DNA of 32,179 bases from Verrucomicrobiota bacterium (GTDB lineage Bacteria > Verrucomicrobiota > Verrucomicrobiia > Limisphaerales > SIBE01): assembly GCA_016871515.1 (NCBI GenBank), contig VHDE01000057.1:1-32179 (forward strand), written 5' to 3'. A program made the position numbers and the translations under genes. The notes below the pieces were generated by a model. The model saw nothing but the letters and a program-made list of their open reading frames with translations. It was not told where the DNA came from and ran no database searches. Shown piece after piece: positions 1 to 8,753 of the stretch; the stretch's first letter is position 1, and every line of letters begins with the position of its first letter.

Positions 1-44
1 TTCCTAAACCGCGGATCCCAGTTCAATTCTGGGCGGGGGTACCA
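1..44 (+). tRNA. tRNA 3' half, probably tRNA-Arg(CCU), cut by window edge
   Basis: Only the 3' part is present. The T-arm is clear: stem CCCAG (17-21), loop TTCAATT (22-28), stem CTGGG (29-33). It is followed by a 7-nt acceptor strand CGGGGGT (34-40), discriminator A41 and an encoded CCA (42-44). Positions 1-7, TTCCTAA, fit an anticodon loop with anticodon CCT, which would read AGG (Arg). The 5' half, D-arm and pairing acceptor strand lie outside the window, so the identity is an inference. The tRNA call itself is fairly secure. Confidence 0.75.
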
Positions 45-201
45 GTTTCAATCCCATTCCCCTCGCAACTGTCGGGTGCGATTTGCTGGCCTCCGAACTG
101 GAAGCAGCGTTTCCCGTTTAGTGAATTCAACGGCGATGCAGCAGCATGCCAATAATCAGGCCCAGTGGCGCAGCCATGCCGACAGCTTTCCAGGAATTAT
201 C

Positions 202-1062
202 ATGCACGTCATGGATCGCGGCATTTTCCAGTCGTCTTTCGCCGGAGCGCTTCTAGACTCTTGGCGCATGGCAAGCATCACAAGGATTGTCGAAGCATTG
301 CTGCAACCCATTGGTTTGATTTGGTTTTTGAATTTGGCGGTGGCGGTGTGGGCGGTCTATCGACGTCAATGGCGGCCGGCGATTTTTTGTGGAACGATCG
401 CTGTTTCGTTGTTTATCACCGGCGCCACTTCTTTGCCCGTTCAGTTGCTGGCTTCGTTGGAGCGACCTTACGCGGAAGTAATATTGACGAATGTGCCTGA
501 GGCTGATGCGGTGGTTATGCTGGGCGGCGCGCTGGGGCCGTCGAGCAGAGACTCTTTTCGCATGAATCTTTCAGAGGGCGCCGATCGCATAATAAGAGCA
601 GTCGAATTAGCCCGGCAAAATAAAGGGCCAGTTCTGGTCCTTGGCGGAGGTGGCAGGAACGACTCCGAAACAAACAAATGGCACGAAGCAAAATTGATTG
701 AAGCCTGGCTGGCCACTTGGAACCTCACCAACACCCCGGTAATTTGTCTCAATATCTCATCCAATACTCGAGACGAGGCAGTCCAAGTCCGAGCGCTAGC
801 CAAGGAACGGGGTTGGAAACGCATCATCCTTGTAACCTCCGCCTACCACATGAAACGCTCGGAAGGGATTTTTAGACAGCTTGGCCTTCCCGTGGCGCCA
901 GTCAGTTGCGATTTCATAGGACTCAGCGCCCTGGAAAGAGATGGCCGCTTCAATCCCATACCGCGATCGTCGCGTCTTGAGCAATTGCACGTGTACCTTC
1001 ACGAAAAAATCGGCTGGTGGTACTACCGATGGCGCGGTTGGGTCACGGACCGTCCTCAGTAG
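202..1062 (+). CDS. YdcF/ElyC-like DUF218 membrane protein
   Basis: Family assignment rests on the DUF218 pattern. A DAVVMLGGA strand lies near residues 102-110, an LVLGGGG turn follows, and later come a SSNTRDEA motif and ILVTSAYHMKRS. Two hydrophobic segments near residues 37-52 and 59-73 precede the domain, as in E. coli ElyC (YcbC), whose role is in envelope and peptidoglycan homeostasis. The soluble domain probably faces the periplasm. The start at 202 is preferred because AGGA (192-195) sits 6 nt upstream. An ATG at 268 would still keep both membrane segments. The frame is open back to 76, but that extension has no recognisable sequence. The exact substrate is unknown. Confidence 0.8.
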   Translation: MHVMDRGIFQSSFAGALLDSWRMASITRIVEALLQPIGLIWFLNLAVAVWAVYRRQWRPAIFCGTIAVSLFITGATSLPVQLLASLERPYAEVILTNVPEADAVVMLGGALGPSSRDSFRMNLSEGADRIIRAVELARQNKGPVLVLGGGGRNDSETNKWHEAKLIEAWLATWNLTNTPVICLNISSNTRDEAVQVRALAKERGWKRIILVTSAYHMKRSEGIFRQLGLPVAPVSCDFIGLSALERDGRFNPIPRSSRLEQLHVYLHEKIGWWYYRWRGWVTDRPQ

Positions 1063-1175
1063 TCCGCAGTAGTGCGATCCTATTGATTTTGGTGGTTTTC
1101 GGAGTGTCGCCGGACTAATCTCATTTACCAACGCACCTAAAGTGGTCCGCCTGTCGTTCGTTGCTCAAGCCAATT

Positions 1176-1820
1176 ATGAAGTGTTCCTTTTTTCTCATCC
1201 TGGCCGTTTCTGTCGTGAGTAACGCGGGGGTAATTATAGAGGGCATGGTCAAATTACCTGCGGGACGGTCGAGTGCGGCAGCAGCGGCGCGCTACCAGCA
1301 AAAATCGGGAGCCGTCGCGCTTCCGGAGCCACCCAGCGCCGTCGTCTTTTTGGAGGGGTCGTTTCCGGCGTCCGCACCGCCTTCCACGCCAACGAACCAA
1401 GTCAGCCAAAAGAATTTTCAATTCATGCCGGCGCTGCTGCCGGTCCGGACAGGCGCTTCGGTCGTATTCCCGAATCTCGACGACGACTTTCATCACGTTT
1501 GCTCGTACTCGAAGACAAAGAAGTTTGATCTGGGACGTTATCGAAAGGAAGAAGAGAAGCAGCCCGTGGTGACGTTCGACAAGCCCGGAACAGTGAAGAT
1601 TGGCTGCGAAATCCATGACCATATGCAGGCCGTGATTTTGGTGCTCGACACGCCGCACTTTGTGAAAACCGATGCTGAGGGCAAGTATCAGCTGACGATT
1701 AAAAATATTCCTGCTGGCAAGTACGTCCTAAAGGCGTGGGTGGATGACCGAAATGTGCAGCAGCAAACAGTGGAGCTAAAGGAGGGGAGCAAAGTGCGCG
1801 CGGACTTTCCCGGCAAATGA
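1176..1820 (+). CDS. Secreted cupredoxin-like protein (methylamine-utilization-protein type)
   Basis: The N-terminus (MKCSFFLILAVSVVSNAG) is a signal peptide, so the protein is exported. The body resembles the plastocyanin-like proteins often labelled methylamine utilization protein. It has a His pair in FHHV (about residues 106-107) and Cys, His and Met in IGCEIHDHM (144-150), a plausible type 1 copper ligand set. The C-terminal 50 residues (DAEGKYQLTIKNIPAGKYVLKAW) look like a carboxypeptidase-regulatory-like beta domain. ATG 1176 is chosen over TTG 1161 because it begins directly at the signal peptide. No strong ribosome site is seen. The next gene, a membrane sensor remnant, starts 24 nt downstream, so the two may be one operon and this protein could supply a periplasmic redox or ligand input. 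Confidence 0.75.
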   Translation: MKCSFFLILAVSVVSNAGVIIEGMVKLPAGRSSAAAAARYQQKSGAVALPEPPSAVVFLEGSFPASAPPSTPTNQVSQKNFQFMPALLPVRTGASVVFPNLDDDFHHVCSYSKTKKFDLGRYRKEEEKQPVVTFDKPGTVKIGCEIHDHMQAVILVLDTPHFVKTDAEGKYQLTIKNIPAGKYVLKAWVDDRNVQQQTVELKEGSKVRADFPGK

Positions 1821-1844
1821 GTCGAGCGCTTTTCCATTGGTTCC

Positions 1845-3090
1845 ATGCCTGCCCTTAGTTTTCCAATCAGGCTGCTTCTCGCGATGATGGTCGTGGTCGC
1901 CGGCGTGACCGGCGCAACGCTGTCGATATCGCAAAAGAAATTTCAGGAAAGCTACCGGGACCTTTATGCCAGGCTTTTTCAAAGCCAGAACAACGCGTTT
2001 GCGAACAAACAAGGGTACGTGCTCAACGGCTTCAAGCAAACATCAGCGGGCTTTGTCAAGACCAGGCGCTTGCAGCTGGCTCTGGAAGAAGTGGCCGACG
2101 GAGAAACAGAAGACTTGTACGACACAGCTAAAAACGAACTCGATATCCGAAGATTGATCGAGTCGGATGCCGCCGACACGAATGCGCTTCGTGTAACCTT
2201 TTACCTTTTTCTGGGAACCAACGGTCAAGTCATTTTATCCCCTTCCTCCTCGACAAACCTGACATTATTCACGAGTCAGAAACGGTTGAAACAACAGCTC
2301 GGGCAAGCGGGCCAAGTTCTCAACAAAACTGATAAACAGGTCGTGATCTACATTACCCCGGAGAATAAGGATGGGCAGATGGAACTTCAGCAAGCGATCC
2401 CCACCAAAGTCATCGACGCCGCCAGTGGTAATGTCCTCGGGGCCCTGGCAGTCGGTTTTCCCACGCCAGATTTAGAAGGAGGAAACGAAATGAAGGCGGG
2501 CATTCTTATTTGAGGATCGCATCTATTCGCAATCGATTGCTGGCGTTAGACGCGAGAGTCTGGCCAAACGCGTTGGCGAACACTTGAAGCGCACTAGTGA
2601 AGCCGAGGACCTGGTCGAGGACTTTGACGGCGATCCGCATCGGGTCTTTTATCAGGCGCTAAATCCCGACTCGCATCTTGCCAAAGCCTATTTGGTCGCG
2701 CTCATTTCCATCCGAAAATCTTTGACAGAAGAGCGCAATCTTCGGCTGTTGATCTTCTCGACGGGCGGTCTCGGTTTGGTTGGCGCATTAGCCATGAGTT
2801 TTCTGCTTTCGCACGGCTTATCCGTGCCAATCCGCGAGCTGGTGCGGGGCACCAATGAGATTCAGCGCGGCAATTTTGGCGTGAAAGTGCTGGTGCGTTC
2901 GGGAGACGAAATCGGCCAATTAACCGCTTCGTTCAACGACATGGCAAAAGGTTTGGCTGAAAAGGAAAAATACCGAAGCATACTAGAAAAGACCTCCGAC
3001 AAAGCCGTCGCCGAGGAACTCATGCGCGGCAATGTCGCGCTCGGGGGGCAAACCCGGCAGGCCAGTGTGTTCTGGCATGCCGCGGGGTTT
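1845..3090 (+). pseudogene. HAMP-containing membrane sensor, adenylate/guanylate cyclase type; frameshifted and truncated
   Basis: The first frame (1845-2513, 222 aa) has an N-terminal membrane helix and an extracytoplasmic sensor domain, and stops at TGA 2511-2513. The following sequence carries on in the +1 frame (FEDRIYSQSIAGVRRESL and onward), so a one-base insertion near 2507 splits one gene. The second frame has another membrane helix (LRLLIFSTGGLGLVGALAM), a HAMP domain and the linker KAVAEELMRGNVALGG, which in family members leads straight into a class III nucleotide cyclase domain. Here the catalytic domain is missing. From about 3060-3126 the DNA is instead the antisense of a ClC gene. 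The formal ORF to 3435 is chance read-through. No active cyclase can be made. Confidence 0.75.
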
Positions 3091-3125
3091 GACGAAGCCG
3101 GCGGAACACAGGTCGCGCCCTCGGC

Positions 3126-4750
3126 AGGCCGCATCACGTCATGGGCAGTCACGCTATCCAATTCCTGGCCAGCATTGAGATATTCCTTCAAATCGTGCAA
3201 AGCCACCACGCCCAGCAAACGGCTCTCAACGTCTACGACCGGAAGGAAATTGTTTGGGCTCGTCAGAAAGCGGTCGGCGATTTCCCGAAAACCAGCTGTC
3301 TCGCGGAGCGGCTTCACGGGTTCGCGCATCAGTTCACCAACCGTTTGCAGAGTGGCCGCGCCGATTTGCTGGCTTTCCCGCTCTACATCGACGCCCTTGC
3401 GCCGCAGTGGTTCCGTGCAAACGGATTCCGGATGAAGACGGCGCGCCACCAAAGTGGAAATCACGCAGGCCAACATTAACGGCGGCATCAACGTGTAATT
3501 AAGCGAAATCTCGAAGATCATGATTAACGCCAGGAGCGGCGAATGAACCGTTGCTGCCAAGACACTCCCCATCTCTAGTAACGCAAAGGCGCCCACATCG
3601 AGATTTTCCGCCCAGCCAGCCCGATGCAGGATTGTCCCAAACAAGCTGCCAAGCGCAACCCCCAGAAACAAGGTAGGCGTGAACACCCCTCCGACGGCGC
3701 CGGAGCCAACCGTGATCACCGTGGCCAAAGGTTTAGCCAGGAAAATGCCGAGCAAAAACCAAATGGGAAATTCCCCTTGCAGAATTCGATTGGCAACGCT
3801 GTAACCATTTCCCCAAACGTCCGGAAAAGCGAGCGCGAGCGTCCCAACCATTAGTCCGCCAAGGGCAAGCCGTTCGTAAATCGGCCGGGTCAAGCGCGCG
3901 AACGCTTCTTCGCTATAGCGGAGCATTTTCAGGAAGACAGCTCCCAGCCCTCCCGCGAGCATTCCCATCAACAGAAACCAAAACAGTTGGGTCACTTCAC
4001 GGAATTCCAACGGTGGCGCCCGGTAGAGCGGATCGATCCCGAAGAAACTGCGTGATACCATCGTCGCCACGACTGACGCGAAGACCAGCGGCGCAAACAG
4101 GTTCATCGCAAAATTGCCGAGGGCAATCTGCGCGGCAAAACGGCGCCCGCCACGGGAGCGTTGTAAGCCGCAGCCATGCCCGAGGCTGCTCCGCAGGCCA
4201 CAAGCAACCGCAACCGATAGGGCTGCCAATCAGCGAGTTGACCGGCTTTGGAAACGAGTGTTGCGGCCAATTGAGTGATTGATCCCTCGCGGCCGATCGA
4301 AGCGCCCGTGCCAATGCTTACGAGCGATGAAGTTGCCTTAACTAAGGCGCTGCGCATTCGCAAGCGTCCATCTCCGGCCACGACTGCTTCGAGGATGTTG
4401 TTAGAGCCCTGCGGACCAACGAGGCGAAGTCCCCAATAAAGCACCAATCCGCCCACGATTCCTCCCAGGCCGGGAATAATTAACCGTTGCCACGGAGCAA
4501 GATTGTGCGCTATCTCGATCAGGTTCCCTGAATGTCCGAGACTCAAGGCCTGAACAAGGTCGATGCATAGGGAGAAAACCAGGTTGGTAATTCCGCCGAC
4601 GACTCCGACTAGGCCGGCCAGAAGGAGATGGAACGCTTCTTCGCTGAAGCGCAAGCGTTCCCGGATGCTCAGAAGCCCCCGCCAATGACGCCGAATGAGG
4701 GTGGCCGCAGCGGTGAAGATTTGGTGTAACGCATCCGGCCACATATCCAT
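3126..4750 (-). pseudogene. ClC-type chloride channel/transporter with CBS domain; frameshifted, C-terminus lost
   Basis: Translation from ATG 4750 gives a ClC protein. It has the first selectivity segment (GPQGSNNILEAV), the gating-glutamate segment GREGS and, in the second frame, GGVFTP. A first CBS domain follows (ELMREPVKPLRETAGF to DLKEYL). The reading frame breaks at a run of four A on the + strand (4137-4140, TTTT on the coding strand). A fifth T would restore AGAVFAAQIALG and join the 215-aa and 455-aa frames. Recognisable homology stops near DVMRP (3126-3140), so CBS2 is missing and the frame runs into the opposing cyclase remnant. The gene is either decayed or, for the single-base break, a sequencing error. 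Confidence 0.8.
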
Positions 4751-4770
4751 CGTAATATAATATTAATATG
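4751..4770. promoter_or_regulatory. AT-rich divergent promoter region
   Basis: This AT-only stretch lies between the divergent ClC and efflux genes and contains TATAAT at 4756-4761 on the + strand. The block is nearly self-complementary, so a -10 element could be read either way. No convincing -35 was found, so this is a weak call. Confidence 0.3.
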
Positions 4771-4848
4771 AACTTTTGGGCGCTCCGACGAGTCAGCATT
4801 TTTGTCGGAGTTTCGATTTACATGAGTAACCCAAGCAGATACCATAGT

Positions 4849-4866
4849 TGATACGTAAACGTATCA
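4849..4866. promoter_or_regulatory. 18-bp perfect palindrome, candidate repressor operator
   Basis: The sequence is TGATACGT-AA-ACGTATCA: two 8-bp arms around AA. Its last base is the A of the ATG of the efflux adaptor gene. The size and symmetry suit a dimeric regulator such as a TetR-family repressor, which commonly controls efflux operons. No such regulator gene is in the window. A second, weaker inverted repeat (CTCCGAC 4783-4789 with GTCGGAG 4804-4810) lies upstream. Confidence 0.5.
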
Positions 4867-6191
4867 TGAATAAATGGATCGTTATTTTGGCGGTCGTTCT
4901 GGCCGGCGGTTTCCTGGCCTGGCGGCAGTGGCCTCAGTCGCAAAATTCTTCGCCACTCGCCGCTGCGTCCGGGCGGCCAACCACCGCCGTGGTCGAAAAC
5001 CGGGACATTAACTTTAAAGTGAGCGCCGCCGGCGACATCGGTCCAGCCGAACAAGTTTCCGTTCGGCCCGAAGTGAATGGCAAGATTCGCACTCTGCCGG
5101 TGGATATTGGCGACAGCGTCAAGAAAGGCGATGTGTTGTTTACGCTGGATGACACCGACCTTCAGATCGAGAAAGCTTCCAAGGAAACCGAGATTGAAGG
5201 CGCCGAACTGCAACGGGCCAAGACGGAGCGAAATTATCATCGCAGCAAGGAACTCTTCGAAGAGAAACTGATTTCTCAGGAATTGTACGAAGACACGAAA
5301 ACCGAATACGAACTCGCGAAGAACTCCCTCGACCGAGCCAAGAAGAGCCTCGAACTCATTAAGGATCGACTGTCGAAAACAAAGATTAGCGCGCCATTTG
5401 ATTGTACGGTTCTAACGCGCCCAGTCTCGATTGGTCAGGCTGTTTCTGGTTCGGGTGGATTCAATAGCGGAACCGAAGTTCTTACCATCGCCGATCTAAA
5501 CAAAATGATTATTAACGCTCACGTCAATCAGGCGGATGTCACCCGGCTTTCGCCAAACCAGGAGGTTGACATTCAGGTCGAGTCGGTCCCGGGCCTTACG
5601 ATGCAGGGAGTTGTCGAGCGCGTTGCCCCTCAATCGACGATCAAGAATAGCATTAAGGGATACGCCGCTCGCATCCTGATCAAGGACATCGATCCGCGCG
5701 TGCGTCCAGGCATGACAGCTAATCTGGCCATTCCGGTAGCGTCGGTGGAGAACGCGGTCGCGGTTCCGCTAGCTGCCGTCTTTACCGAACAAGGGGAACG
5801 ATTTGCTTACGTTAAGAACGGAGAGGATTTTGAAAAGCGGCCCATTCGAATTGGAATAGCAGATTATGATTTTGCCGAAGTGTTGAGTGGTCTTGCCGCT
5901 GGTGAAGTCGTCTCGTTAGAGGACAAAAGGATGAAAACAGGGGCGCAAGCATTGACTGGACCCAAGGCTATAATTGCCGGCCCGCGAGTCGGAGGCAAGT
6001 CTTCCAGCAATCCAGTTTCAGCGAGCGGAGCCACAAAAGCCGCCGATGCCGGGGCGAATAACCAGCGCCTCGCGGGACCGAGCAACTCTAGCTCCAGGGA
6101 ATCTACGTCTGGCGGCAGCTCCGGCGGACAACGATCTGGTGCGGCGGCTGGCGCCAAAGTCTCGGGGGGTGGCACAGGCGCGACGCGCTAA
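4866..6191 (+). CDS. Efflux periplasmic adaptor (MacA/HlyD family)
   Basis: This is a 441-residue membrane fusion protein linking an inner-membrane transporter to an outer-membrane channel. It has an N-terminal membrane anchor (IVILAVVLAGGFLAW), a lipoyl-like half motif (VRPEVNGKIRTLPVDIGDSVKKGDVLFTLD), and a long charged alpha-helical hairpin (about residues 98-170). The second lipoyl half (KISAPFDCTVLTRPV) and beta-barrel domains (GMTANLAIPV) follow. The last 60 residues are a Ser/Gly/Ala-rich tail, unusual for MacA and probably disordered. ATG 4866 is preferred over TTG 4848 because it starts at the anchor. The ATPase and permease genes follow, so it is the first gene of a tripartite exporter operon. 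An outer-membrane TolC-like partner is not in the window. Confidence 0.9.
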   Translation: MNKWIVILAVVLAGGFLAWRQWPQSQNSSPLAAASGRPTTAVVENRDINFKVSAAGDIGPAEQVSVRPEVNGKIRTLPVDIGDSVKKGDVLFTLDDTDLQIEKASKETEIEGAELQRAKTERNYHRSKELFEEKLISQELYEDTKTEYELAKNSLDRAKKSLELIKDRLSKTKISAPFDCTVLTRPVSIGQAVSGSGGFNSGTEVLTIADLNKMIINAHVNQADVTRLSPNQEVDIQVESVPGLTMQGVVERVAPQSTIKNSIKGYAARILIKDIDPRVRPGMTANLAIPVASVENAVAVPLAAVFTEQGERFAYVKNGEDFEKRPIRIGIADYDFAEVLSGLAAGEVVSLEDKRMKTGAQALTGPKAIIAGPRVGGKSSSNPVSASGATKAADAGANNQRLAGPSNSSSRESTSGGSSGGQRSGAAAGAKVSGGGTGATR

Positions 6192-6229
6192 AGCAATATG
6201 CAATTGTCCTCTCTCTATGAATCGGTCGC

Positions 6230-6305
6230 AGGACAGGCGTCTCGCCTGTCTAGCATTTGCGTACACCAAAAGCAGGGACAGGCGGGACGCGCTTGTCCTG
6301 CCAAG
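6230..6305 (+). repeat. Palindromic dispersed repeat, family A copy 1
   Basis: An imperfectly palindromic unit with AGGACAGGCGTCTCGCCTGT at one end and GGACAGGCGGGACGCGCTTG at the other, around a middle containing AGCATTTGCGTACACC. It lies between the efflux adaptor and ATPase genes. A second copy in the opposite orientation is at 21787-21857, and a partial relative is at 12008-12041. Confidence 0.7.
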
Positions 6306-6339
6306 TTGATGCGTGCCGTGCGCGAAATTGAGGAAGGAT

Positions 6340-7101
6340 ATGGCTCTCGTCGAACTGCGTAACGTCAGCAAGATTTATCACTTGGGAGGCGAAGAAATTC
6401 GCGCCTTGGACGATGTCTCGCTCGACATCGATACGGGAGAATTCATATCGATCATTGGACCCTCGGGCAGCGGCAAATCAACATTGATGCACATTTTGGG
6501 ATGTCTCGATTCTCCGACGCGGGGGACGATTCAGCTCGATGGAACGAGGATTCACAATGCCTCGACGCGAGAACTAGCCGCGATTCGCAATCAGAAGATC
6601 GGGTTTGTCTTTCAATTCTTTAACCTTCTTCCCAAGCTCAATGTCCTCCAAAACGTGGAACTGCCAATGGTCTACAGCGGCATCTCCGGACGGGAACGGA
6701 GAAGGCGAGCCATGGATGCTCTGAAGCTCGTGGGCTTGGAGAACCGCAGCAAACACCGTCCGATGCAGCTCTCCGGCGGCCAACAGCAGCGTGTAGCCAT
6801 CGCCCGCGCCTTGGTTAACAGTCCGAGAATCGTCTTTGCCGATGAACCAACGGGAAACCTGGATTCGAACACGGGCGAAGCGATTCTAACCCTTTTCCGT
6901 CAGCTCAGCCAGGAAGGCCGAACGATTGCGCTCGTCACGCACGATCCTGAAATTGCCGCGGTCACTCCCCGCCGTATCGAAATCCGCGACGGCAAAATCG
7001 CGAAGAACGTGGATCCGAAGCTCGCCGGATTGGCTGCGTCACGATTTACGGATCACGCATCACATTCACGCAACACAACAACTCCGCCGCCATTGGGCTA
7101 A
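6340..7101 (+). CDS. ABC transporter ATP-binding protein, MacB/LolD type
   Basis: This cytoplasmic ATPase subunit of 253 residues powers the exporter with its neighbours. All motifs are intact: Walker [10 protein letters not shown] (40-48), Q-loop VFQFFNLLP (90-98), signature LSGGQQQR (144-151), Walker B IVFADEP (164-170) and H-loop His201 (THDPE). ATG 6340 is supported by GAGGAAGG (6330-6337). An earlier in-frame start at 6313 has no such support. In MacB proper the ATPase and permease are one chain. Here they are separate genes 3 nt apart, the common arrangement in this type of exporter. About 30 residues after residue 225 look like a non-conserved tail. Confidence 0.93.
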   Translation: MALVELRNVSKIYHLGGEEIRALDDVSLDIDTGEFISIIGPSGSGKSTLMHILGCLDSPTRGTIQLDGTRIHNASTRELAAIRNQKIGFVFQFFNLLPKLNVLQNVELPMVYSGISGRERRRRAMDALKLVGLENRSKHRPMQLSGGQQQRVAIARALVNSPRIVFADEPTGNLDSNTGEAILTLFRQLSQEGRTIALVTHDPEIAAVTPRRIEIRDGKIAKNVDPKLAGLAASRFTDHASHSRNTTTPPPLG

Positions 7102-7104
7102 ATC

Positions 7105-8505
7105 ATGAACCTCTGGAACGCCATTGTTATCGGATTCAAAGAAATCTGGGCGCATAAGTTCCGTTCTGTCCTCACGATGCTCGGCATCATTTTGGGTGTC
7201 TCCAGTCTGGTGGCGATGTCAGCCCTCGTCAAAGGCATGGAGAACGGGATGAAGGAAGCGCTCGTGGCCATTGGAGGTTTGGAAAAAGTGGAGATTGAGG
7301 CTCAAGATGTCCCGATACATCAGAAGCATTTGGAGGATCAAGCTGTCGGCTCCACGGTTCATGATGTGTACGCCCTGCAGCGAAGCGCGCCATTGATCAA
7401 ACTGGTCACGCCCGAGATGAGAATGTCGTTCGGGCGTGGCTGGGGTGGCGGAGGCAGCAGCAGTTTGGCGACGAAGGGCACACGCGCCGTTCGCGAACGG
7501 CTCAATCTTGTCGGCACTTTGCCGAGTGCGATTGAGATGAATCAGCATGTGCTCGAGTACGGCCGGATGTTCAACGAGGTGGATGACGAGAATGCGTGGA
7601 ATGTCTGTGTGATTGGGGCCGCGATTCGCGATCAGCTTTTCGGTTCGCCGGAAGAAACCGGATATGACATCAATCCGGTCGGTCAAACCATCAACATTAA
7701 TAACCAGCCCTTCCGTGTCGTTGGCATGTTTCAGAGGTACGAAAGCGAGCAGGAGAAAAAGCTGCGCGAGATCGAAAGAAATCAGCCGAAAGTAGCGCAG
7801 ACTGGTCCCGAACGCCGGCGCGGGTGGGGCGGTGGCCGCGGCCAGAATAGCTGGGTGTACGGCTGGAAGAATGCAACGGTCTACATTCCGCTGAACACGA
7901 TGTGGATCAAGTTTCGTTCGGGAGGCGCCGGCACGAACTCGGTGCCGGATCCGCGGCTATCCACGCTTTTCGTCAAGGTAGCGGACATCGAATTGCTCGA
8001 ACCCGCATTGCAACAGGCCAAAAACGTTCTCATGCACACGCACAAGGGCATTGAGGATTTTTCCTTCCGGACGCAGGAGAATTGGTCGGAAGGAATCACC
8101 ACAGCGATTCGCAATGCGCGAATGAGCGGTGGTTTCATTGCGGCGATCAGCCTGTTGGTCGGTGGCATCGGGATCATGAACATTATGCTGGCCAGCATTA
8201 CCGAGCGCATTCGTGAGATCGGCATTCGCAAGGCGATCGGTGCAACCTTCAGCGACGTTTTTATTCAGATTCTCGTCGAGAGCATCGTCATCGCAATTCT
8301 CGGCGGCATCGCCGGCATCGCCACCTCGTATGCCGTCGTGCATTTGCTCACCGTAATTTCGCCAACCGAAAACACGCCTGTCATTACTTTGAATTCGCTG
8401 GCGATCGCGTTCCTCTTCAGCGCGTTTGTCGGTGTACTCGCCGGCTTGTTCCCGGCCATAAAGGCGGCGCGGTTGGACCCCATTCAGGCGTTGCGGTACG
8501 AGTAA
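7105..8505 (+). CDS. ABC transporter permease, MacB/FtsX family
   Basis: The 466-residue permease begins with the MacB periplasmic-core signature (FKEIWAHKFRSVLTMLGIILGVSSLVAMSAL), including membrane helix 1. A large periplasmic domain follows to about residue 340. The C-terminal FtsX domain has three helices: SGGFIAAISLLVGGIGIMNI, then FIQILVESIVIAILGGIAGI, then AIAFLFSAFVGVLAGLFPA. It ends with the typical AARLDPIQALRYE. The insert near residues 230-260 is Gly/Arg/Trp-rich (RRRGWGGGRGQNSW). The gene follows the ATPase stop by 3 nt and is surely co-transcribed. The substrate (peptide, lipid or toxic compound) cannot be told from sequence. Confidence 0.92.
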   Translation: MNLWNAIVIGFKEIWAHKFRSVLTMLGIILGVSSLVAMSALVKGMENGMKEALVAIGGLEKVEIEAQDVPIHQKHLEDQAVGSTVHDVYALQRSAPLIKLVTPEMRMSFGRGWGGGGSSSLATKGTRAVRERLNLVGTLPSAIEMNQHVLEYGRMFNEVDDENAWNVCVIGAAIRDQLFGSPEETGYDINPVGQTININNQPFRVVGMFQRYESEQEKKLREIERNQPKVAQTGPERRRGWGGGRGQNSWVYGWKNATVYIPLNTMWIKFRSGGAGTNSVPDPRLSTLFVKVADIELLEPALQQAKNVLMHTHKGIEDFSFRTQENWSEGITTAIRNARMSGGFIAAISLLVGGIGIMNIMLASITERIREIGIRKAIGATFSDVFIQILVESIVIAILGGIAGIATSYAVVHLLTVISPTENTPVITLNSLAIAFLFSAFVGVLAGLFPAIKAARLDPIQALRYE

Positions 8506-8563
8506 CGTTTGAACGGGATGGGCCGTTTAATGACTAGCAAAGTATTCAGTGCCGTGACCGAGC

Positions 8564-8672
8564 ACGCGCAGCGTTTGGACTGCGTCCGGCGCGCTGGCGC
8601 TTTCGCATAAACTGGGCCGCCACGCCCCCAAAAGCGGGAGCAAGCTCCGCCCGCTCCAAACGCGTCGCGGCA
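8564..8672. repeat. Intergenic palindromic repeat
   Basis: GCGTTTGGA near the left end is matched by TCCAAACGC at the right end. Inside is a short hairpin GCGGGAGC-AA-GCTCCGC. It fills most of the 248-bp gap between the permease and the FAD oxidase. Its style matches the other dispersed palindromes in this window, but no second copy is present here. Confidence 0.45.
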
Positions 8673-8753
8673 GACTTCGTTGCGAAAGTTCACTCCAGGC
8701 TTCTTTGCGCTTGAATCCATCCTTCAACCGCCGTTCTATCCGGTTCACACACT

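Noticed and set aside
76..201. Upstream extension of the YdcF-like gene
   Set aside because: The open frame continues but the sequence has no resemblance to the family, and a good ribosome site supports 202.
2862..3125. C-terminal extension of the ClC frame
   Set aside because: It is antisense to the HAMP region of the sensor gene and matches nothing.
2584..3435. 283-residue ORF as an independent cyclase-type gene
   Set aside because: Its start lies inside a continuous protein interrupted by one base, and its last ~110 residues are antisense to the ClC gene.
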